A stretch of 64,000 nucleotides of DNA from Mauremys mutica (Eukaryota > Chordata > Testudines > Geoemydidae), in NCBI RefSeq assembly GCF_020497125.1, contig NC_059084.1, positions 39,626,399 to 39,690,398 on the forward strand. Direction: 5' to 3'. The notes under the pieces were generated by a model, which was not told the DNA's origin, ran no database searches, and saw only the letters and a list, made by a program, of their open reading frames with translations. The position numbers and the translations under genes were made by a program. Shown in pieces: positions 57,764-64,000 of this stretch; within the stretch, counting starts at the first letter, position 1, and every line of letters starts with the position of its first letter.

Positions 57764-57789
57764 TCTCTCTCTCTCTCTCCCCCTCTCTC
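57764..57789. repeat. (CT)n microsatellite
   Basis: Run of CT dinucleotides with short C interruptions. Confidence 0.85.
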
Positions 57790-58029
57790 ATAATTCACAA
57801 TCAAACAGAAATCTGTCTGCCACAGTGAGAGTATGCGATAGAACAAGCAAAGGTCATATTTATCTTCCTATTCAATCATACACTCTACTTTTATTTACTG
57901 TAAGCATACTGTACACAGCCATGCACAAAGATAGTATTTGAGTAATTATTATTAATATCAACATCAGCAGCCTGCAAATTAGCTTTCCTCGAAAATTTGT
58001 GATGTTTTGTTGGAAAACTGAAAACTCAG

Positions 58030-58604
58030 AAATCGGCTATATTGGTTGAGGCCAACAGTCAATCTAGACCAGTATCCTGTCTTCCAACAGTGGCCAATGT
58101 CAGATGCTTCAGAGGGAATGAACAGAACAGGGCAATCATTGAGTGATACATCCCCTGTCATCCACTCCCTGCTTCTGGCAAACAGAAGTATAATGATACC
58201 TAGAACATGGGGTTGCATCCCAGACTGTCTTGCCTAATAGCCATTTATGGACCTATCTTCCAGAAATTTTATCTAATTCTTTTATGAATCCCATTATAGT
58301 CTTGGTCTTCACAACATCCCCTGTCAATGAGTTCCACAGGTTGACTGTGTGTTGTGTGAAAAAGTTCCTGCTTCCTATTAATTTCATTGGGTGACCAGTG
58401 TTATGTTATGTGAAGGAGTAAATAATATTTCTTTATTCAATTCTCCACACCTTTCATGATTTAACAGATCTCTATTACATCGCCTCTTAACCGCTTCTTT
58501 TCAAAACTTGAAAGTCCCAGTCTTTTTAATTTCTCCTCATATGAAAGCTGTTCCATAATCTTAGTCATTTTTGTTGCCCTTCTCTGTACCTTTTCCCAAT
58601 TCTA
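58030..58604 (-). mobile_element. CR1 (PSLINE-type) LINE, 3' part (segment 1 of 2)
   Basis: GGCTATATTGGTTGAGGCCA, CAGATGCTTCAGAGGGAATG, TCACAACATCCCCTGTCAAT and TCTCTGTACCTTTTCCCAAT, similar to 18193-18545. It continues after the LTR at 60006. Confidence 0.82.
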
Positions 58605-59580
58605 TATAACCCTTCTTCCTCTCTGAGTTGGCAGCAACAAGGGCCGGGTTCAGTATCCAGGGGTTCCGTTTCAATAACGCAATGCAAAACCGGCTCGAGC
58701 CCCCATCCAGTGACCTGGGACAATTACATTCCACCCCCCTGGGCAGCTCTAGGAGGCAATACTTCCCCTCTCGCAAGCACGGAGTCTGAGTGTAGCAAAA
58801 TCCTTTTAATAAAGGAGGGAAACAATGTGGCCTTATGTTGGGGAAACACCACAAACAGGATTCATAACACAAACCATGAGCAAAAGAGCCACCTACAAAT
58901 AAGCTTGGCAATGTCCTTTTCCCCTCAGGGTCTTAAGTCCAATCACCCCAAAGTCCAACAACCCAAAAGTCTCTGTCCCTGGTCAGTGAAGCCCCAGAGT
59001 TGATAAGTTTATCTGCAGAGTTTTACTCCCCCAGCCTTGGTGGAATTGGGGGGGGGGGGTCACCGGGGTGTTAAGGGGCACCTTACATGGGCCAAGGCTG
59101 ACTGCTCTGCCTCTCCATGAAGTTCTGCTGCAGCCTTCACCACGAACGGCTCCACTCCTCCAGCTGTCCCTGCAAACTGCTCCGCTCTGCTCCACTCGCT
59201 GTTCCGTGGGCCACTCCAACTGTCCCACAAGCTGCTTCACTCTACCAGCCATCCCATGAATCACTCCAGCTGTACCTACAAACTGCTCAGCTCCACTCTG
59301 CTGCACTCTGCTTGCTGCTCCAACCATCCTGCAAACTGCTCTGCCAGCCGCTTAGCAATATAGCTTCAGGCTCCCCCACTAGTTAATACAGCATTCAGTG
59401 ATCTCAGCTCAGTAATTTTAGCTCTTTTAGTGGTTTCAGCTTTTAGCGAGTTCAGCTTGTAGTAGAGGAGCCTCAGTGCTGATGCACCATTGGCCCAAAG
59501 TGAATTCAGCTCAGCAGCCTCTAGATGGACTCCTAACAGAATCAAAATTATCTCTGCTATTCAACAGTGAGGAGAGGGAG

Positions 59581-59630
<50 letters not shown>

Positions 59631-60001
59631 TTGGTGTGCAGGCCCTCAAAAGGCACCCCTACTATCAAGTACACATACCTGTCCCCAGCCTTTCTTAATT
59701 CACTGGGTTTTGGAACCGATGTCCCTTATCTAGTTAGTGCTACTTAGTTGATGGTGAGGTCCTCTGCATAAAACAGTCTCATAGTCTTTCATTCACATAA
59801 TCAGGGTAACAACACTTTATTCCTCCTACCCCAATAACCAAGAAATTGGGGATCCCATGGCTGTCAAAGTGACCATTTTTGGTTGCCGTAGGCTCATGCT
59901 AGGCAGTGTGGATGTGCCTATGCAAACAAGATCAGCCCCCTAAATTAATTCATAATTCACCACCAGATGTCAGGGTAGAGCTCATCCTGACTCTGCTTAT
60001 A
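58605..60001. mobile_element. Solo LTR (twin B), 1397 bp, inserted in CR1
   Basis: Homologous to 54365-55638. A 4-bp duplication TCTA (58601-58604 and 60002-60005) flanks it, and removing it restores CCAATTCTAAGATATC in the CR1. The ends read TATAACCC and GCTTATA, each one base from the TG/CA termini of twin A. It contains a (GA)n run absent from twin A. Confidence 0.82.
59585..59625. repeat. (GA)n microsatellite inside twin B LTR
   Basis: About 20 GA units. Confidence 0.9.
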
Positions 60002-60005
60002 TCTA

Positions 60006-60468
60006 AGATATCTTTTTTGAGATGGGGTGACTGCATCTGTACCAAGTATTCAAGATGTGAGCATATAATGATTTATATAGCAGCAATATGATATTTTCTG
60101 TCTTATTATCTATCTCTTTCTTAATGATTCCCAACATTCTGTTCGCTTTTTTGAATGCAGCTGCACATTGAGAAGATGTTTTCAGAGAACTATCCACATT
60201 GACTTGAGTCGCAACAGCTAATTTAGACCCCCTAATTTTGAACCCCCATATCATTTTATATGTATAGTTGGGGTTATGTTTTCCAATGTGTATTACTTTA
60301 CATATATCAATATTGAATTTCATCTGCCATGGCGTTGCCCAGTCACCCAATTTTGTGAGATCCCTTTGTCACTCGTCACACTGTGCTTTGGATTTAATTC
60401 TCTTGAGTAGTTTTGTATCATCTGAAAATTTTTCCACCTCACTGTTAGTCCCCCACCCCCTTTTTGAG
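60006..60468 (-). mobile_element. CR1 LINE (segment 2 of 2)
   Basis: AGATATCTTTTTTGAGATGG, GGTGACTGCATCTGTACCAA, TCATCTGCCATGGCGTTGCC and TTTTGTATCATCTGAAAATT are CR1 reverse-transcriptase sequence read on the opposite strand. Decayed, with only short minus-strand frames. Confidence 0.78.
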
Positions 60469-60849
60469 AGAATAGGGAGGCCACAGTTCACTTCCTGAAT
60501 GTTAACAGACTTGGGCTGCAGCTTCATAAAACTATTCCACTGTCAATGAGCCATTACTGCTTTGCTCAGGTTTCTCAGAAGATTCCAGTTGTCCAGGTGT
60601 CTAAATTAAGATATGAGAGGAAAGAGACTGTACCTTGTTGTTTTCTGGTGAGGCCTCACTTCTTGGAATGTTACTGTTAATTGGCCAGGAGGTTGATCTG
60701 ACTGGTGATGAATGAATGTCAGTATTTACTGAGCAATATGGCATAGCATTAGACCAAACAAAACTTGTAAGTCAAGCTGGCCAAACTGTGGGATTCCTGG
60801 TTTGTGAGAATGCTGAAAACTCTGAAAAGAGTTTGTTTCAGAAATACTG

Positions 60850-61830
60850 ATAGTGACAAATGGTACTCTTATGTTCACCCTTTCTACAAAAGTAAATTTT
60901 CTACCAAGTAGATCTTGTGAGGTATTACTTGAAAACTCATAACCAGCTGGACATTATTATACTGATAAAATATGTATGGTAGCATTATATGTAAAATTAT
61001 AAGATTCTACTGTATGTTCCAAGTTTAGAAAAAAAACAGCTTCAGATTAGTTCCCCGGAAACAAAGGGCTAACCAACAGCTCAGCCACATGTCACAAAAT
61101 CCAGTTGTCTGTCACCTAGGTAAGCAGCTGTACTTTGGCAGAAAGAAGGGTATAATTGAGAAATGTACATATTGGCAATGGATACAGCTGGGGTTCTGTG
61201 TAAACAGACTGGCTGTTGCCTGAACCTCAACTGGAGATAATCCTCAAACTGCAGGGAATAGTATAAGAATCGATGACAACCAACATAGATCCCTTCTCCG
61301 TCCTTCCTTTCTCTCTGCTCATGGCATCAAAAACACCTCAAAAACACTGAACTCGGGGATGAGTCCTGGCTCGGAGACTTCCAGCCAGTAAAAGGCTGAA
61401 AAGAGCATGTGTTGCGAAAAAAACCTTTGTTTTGAATTTATTTACCTTGCTAAATTAGACAATCATTTGCATTTTATCTTTTATTTTCTTTGTAACCAAT
61501 TCTGACTTTTTTGCCTCATTATTTGTAATCACTTAAATTCCATCTTTATGTAGTTAATAAACTTTTAAAATTTGTTTTATCTAAACCCATGTGTTTGGGA
61601 ACCTCCAACTGAGATAACATGGTTTGTGTATGTCATTTTCCATTGATGAAGCCTCCATAGTCCAGAAAGGTTCTGGGCAGTACAGACACACATTTTTGGG
61701 AACATGTCTGGGACTGGGAGTTTGCTGGTGTCATTGTCCTGTAAGGTAATTCATGAGTGACTGGCCAGAGCATTCATATAATTCAGATTTTGCATGTTAG
61801 AGGCTTTCTGTGAACTAGCCAGCTGTGGTT
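60850..61830 (+). mobile_element. Probable LTR, plus strand
   Basis: CTTGTGAGGTATTACTTGAA and ATTATATGTAAAATTATAAG match the inverted LTR near 47900. AATAAACTTTT near 61556 is a poly(A)-type signal. Termini were not fixed. Confidence 0.5.
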
Positions 61831-62338
61831 GTTCTCACGGCAACAGTGGTTGTTTGCCCCCACCCTGAGGCCCTCCTGCCCATCTCTATATCCCCTCTCC
61901 AAAGGCCCTCCCACCTGCCACTCATGCCTCTTTGACCCACCGCAAGCCCCACCCCACCCTGCTGATCACACCTCTTCACCCACTCCACTGAGACCCCCTG
62001 CGCGCTGATCATGCCTCTTCACTCTGAGTGGACGGTGAGAGGGTTCTCAGGGGGAAGAGGCAGAGCAGGGGTTGGAAGAGGAGCAAAACAGGTGGGCCAT
62101 GGGGAAAAGGAGAAGCAGCAGGGGGCCCTAGGGGGCAGAGCTTGGGCAGGACTATCGCCCAGATGCTTTTTAGTTGACAGTGCTCTAAATGCGGCAGGTC
62201 AGCGCACCTCCAAAGGGAAATGCACCACATCCTGTTTGGAGAGGCTTAACCTGCCCTGGCCGCTTATACGTGCTGCCCATGTGAAGGTGCTCCTCTGTAT
62301 TGGTGTGGGTCTAATTGAGATGATAATCTAATCCTTAC
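61831..62338. other. Intergenic sequence, no gene recognised
   Basis: GC-rich, no supported coding region. Confidence 0.4.
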
Positions 62339-62660
62339 ATAGAATCATAGAAACGTAGGACTGGAAGGGACCTCAACAGGTCATCTAGCCAAGACCTCTG
62401 CACTACGGCGGGACTACATATTATTTAGACCATCGTTGACAGGTGTTCATCTAAACTTTTATTAAAAATTTCCAATGACAGAGATTCCACAACCTCCTTA
62501 GGGAATTTGTTTCAGAGTTTAACCACCCCACCAGTTCAGATTTTTTTCTTAATTTCTAAACTAAATCTCCCTTCTTGCAAACTAAGCCCCTTACTTCTTG
62601 TCCTGTCCCATGGATAAGAAGAATGATTTAGCACCCTTCTCTTTATAACAACATGGCGAG
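62339..62660 (-). mobile_element. CR1 LINE 3' end
   Basis: ATAGAATCATAGAAACGTAG, GGACTGGAAGGGACCTCAAC, then CATCTAAACTTTTATTAAAA and CACAACCTCCTTAGGGAATT. Typical CR1 3' terminus on the minus strand. Confidence 0.8.
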
Positions 62661-63834
62661 GCTGGTGAAATCAATGGGACTGGGATCCTGAACTACCCAC
62701 TCCCATGTCTGAGATGGTCTCTTCAGGTCAGGATTTGTCTCTTGTCTCTGCTGAGGCTGCTCAGAAGGTGTCATCTGGTTCCTGTTTTGATGGATGGGAT
62801 GTTTGTTGGGTGCTGTCATGACATCTCCAAGGATACAAATCCAATGTCTCCAGAAAGATCAGAATATGGGGTTACTGCTCCTTGAAGCTGGGTTAAAACA
62901 CATGACCTAGAGGTGACAACAGCTGCTTCATTTCTTATCTCCGGAGCCAGTCTGTCCTATCTGTAAACCCAGTTTGACATAAGTAAATTGACTTAGGTGA
63001 GGCCTCATTTCTTGGGAGACAGTAATAGGGAGATAAATGGGTCAGTAAGCTAAGAGACAGAATGTCTGTTCTAACTAAGATAAGGGGGGGATACCCAGGG
63101 AACCATCTACATTGGACAAAATAAAAATAAATAAACCAAGCCTGGAATGTAAGATGAAGTAAAACGCAACTTATACATGGACAGAGCATGCTGTACAGGG
63201 ATTGGTTCCTACAAAGTGACCAGTCCGATCCCATTATGTGTGATACAATGTATAGAAAATGCAATGCAATGTGTAAATGTATGTAAAGGAAGAGGTTTGT
63301 TGTGTAACTTTGGAGGTATGGTAGGCCCTATACCCATCCCAATGCTTAGGCTGATCAACTCAGTGTAGCTTTGCTGGATAAAGGAACCTGAGTGATGAGA
63401 TTAGAGTCAAACTAAGTTTCTGGGGCACTGAGTGGAATAGGTCTTGGGGGAACCCCAACAGCATCCTGCTCTGAGATGTCAGTAGCATTCACATGGAAAT
63501 GGGTTATGAACTGAGATCTCAACTCTTCAGGTGTCCTGTGGGGGTGAAACCCAGAAACTGTCCTGCTCTTTAAAGATGCCTTATTGGGATACAATCTATT
63601 CCCAGGCCCTGCCACAGCATTTAGGTTGTGAATGCTGTGCAAGGGACCAGTGCTAAAGTAGGTTCTCTCAGGGTGCTTGGGTGGCCTGTTCCATGCTATG
63701 ATCTGCTTCTCTGTTGGAGTTTCCATGTTTGGTGAAGCTGGCATTAAATGTGTTTAGGTGTGTATCCCAGACTTTCTCCTAGGCTATAGATAACAGACTT
63801 CTTGGTGTGCTAGGGTGCTTAGTGGATCTGTGAA
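62661..63834. other. Intergenic sequence, no gene recognised
   Basis: No supported gene. The last part (63412-63834) may already belong to the Penelope element. Confidence 0.4.
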
Positions 63835-64000
63835 GTTAAATGTGTAGAGTTGTCTGTAGGATCCCATTGCTGATTGTGGTGTCCAGGAAGTTGATGCTGG
63901 TGTGGAAGTATTCTAAAGAACGTTTGATGGATAGGTGGTGGTTGCTGAAGTTGTGGTAGAAATCTGTGAAGAAGTTTGGATTGTTTGCCCAGAGGATGAA
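63835..64000 (-). mobile_element. Penelope-like reverse transcriptase fragment
   Basis: Minus-strand reading FILWANNPNFFTDFYHNF, LSIKRSLEYFHTSINFLDTT and ISNGILQTTLHI resembles the INFLDTT...LYRKPT block of Penelope reverse transcriptases. A stop follows. It runs off the window edge. Confidence 0.55.

Larger units (their letters stand above)
55639..58029. other. Intergenic sequence with a probable LTR at about 55860-56950
   Basis: The minus-strand TATA box AATTATAAAGAGGGGG near 56575 and an LTR-like composition suggest an old LTR. No duplication or terminal pair could be fixed. Microsatellites are (TTTC)n at 56960-56982 and (CT)n at 57764-57789. No gene. Confidence 0.45.

Overview
The window reads as vertebrate nuclear DNA from a sauropsid, most probably a turtle. 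The evidence is many CR1 LINE 3' ends with the ATTCTATGATT-type tail, Penelope-like elements with a GIY-YIG endonuclease, Harbinger elements carrying a Myb/SANT-like gene, many small hAT and Harbinger MITEs, solo LTRs, and receptor genes of the olfactory and vomeronasal systems. Nothing prokaryotic is present. The species assignment is inference. Host genes take up little of the sequence; most of the rest is transposon-derived.

Layout. 1-8036: an old RTE-like LINE (minus strand) broken by a CR1 insertion and by a 5.7 kb Harbinger element, which itself holds a 1.5 kb hAT element containing smaller elements. 8150-10845: a second, more decayed Harbinger relic in the opposite orientation. 10846-12600: CR1, a solo LTR and microsatellites. 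12693-13661: an olfactory receptor exon (minus strand). 13665-21640: intergenic DNA with many MITEs and LINE tails. 21816-36871: a complete six-exon vomeronasal type-2 receptor (V2R) gene on the minus strand. All six exons are open, splice sites are in phase and the predicted product is 879 residues. Its introns carry a 1.67 kb foldback hAT element, a solo LTR, CR1 and MITEs. 37711-42432: two Penelope-like elements and CR1. 42433-43256: an olfactory receptor pseudogene cut off at TM7 by a Penelope element. 43260-64000: no host gene recognised; LTRs, a CR1 split by a 2 kb LTR, twin LTRs and another split CR1, ending in Penelope reverse transcriptase.

How the parts relate. The host genes are two olfactory receptors (one possibly functional, one dead) and a V2R, all chemosensory and all on the minus strand. 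The most interesting feature is in the Harbinger elements. Both carry, besides the transposase and the Myb-like gene, a third protein segment on the transposase strand that stays conserved (about 39% identity by eye, no gaps over 92 positions) although the two elements are old and differ greatly. Target-site duplications allow several insertions to be reconstructed exactly and put in time order.
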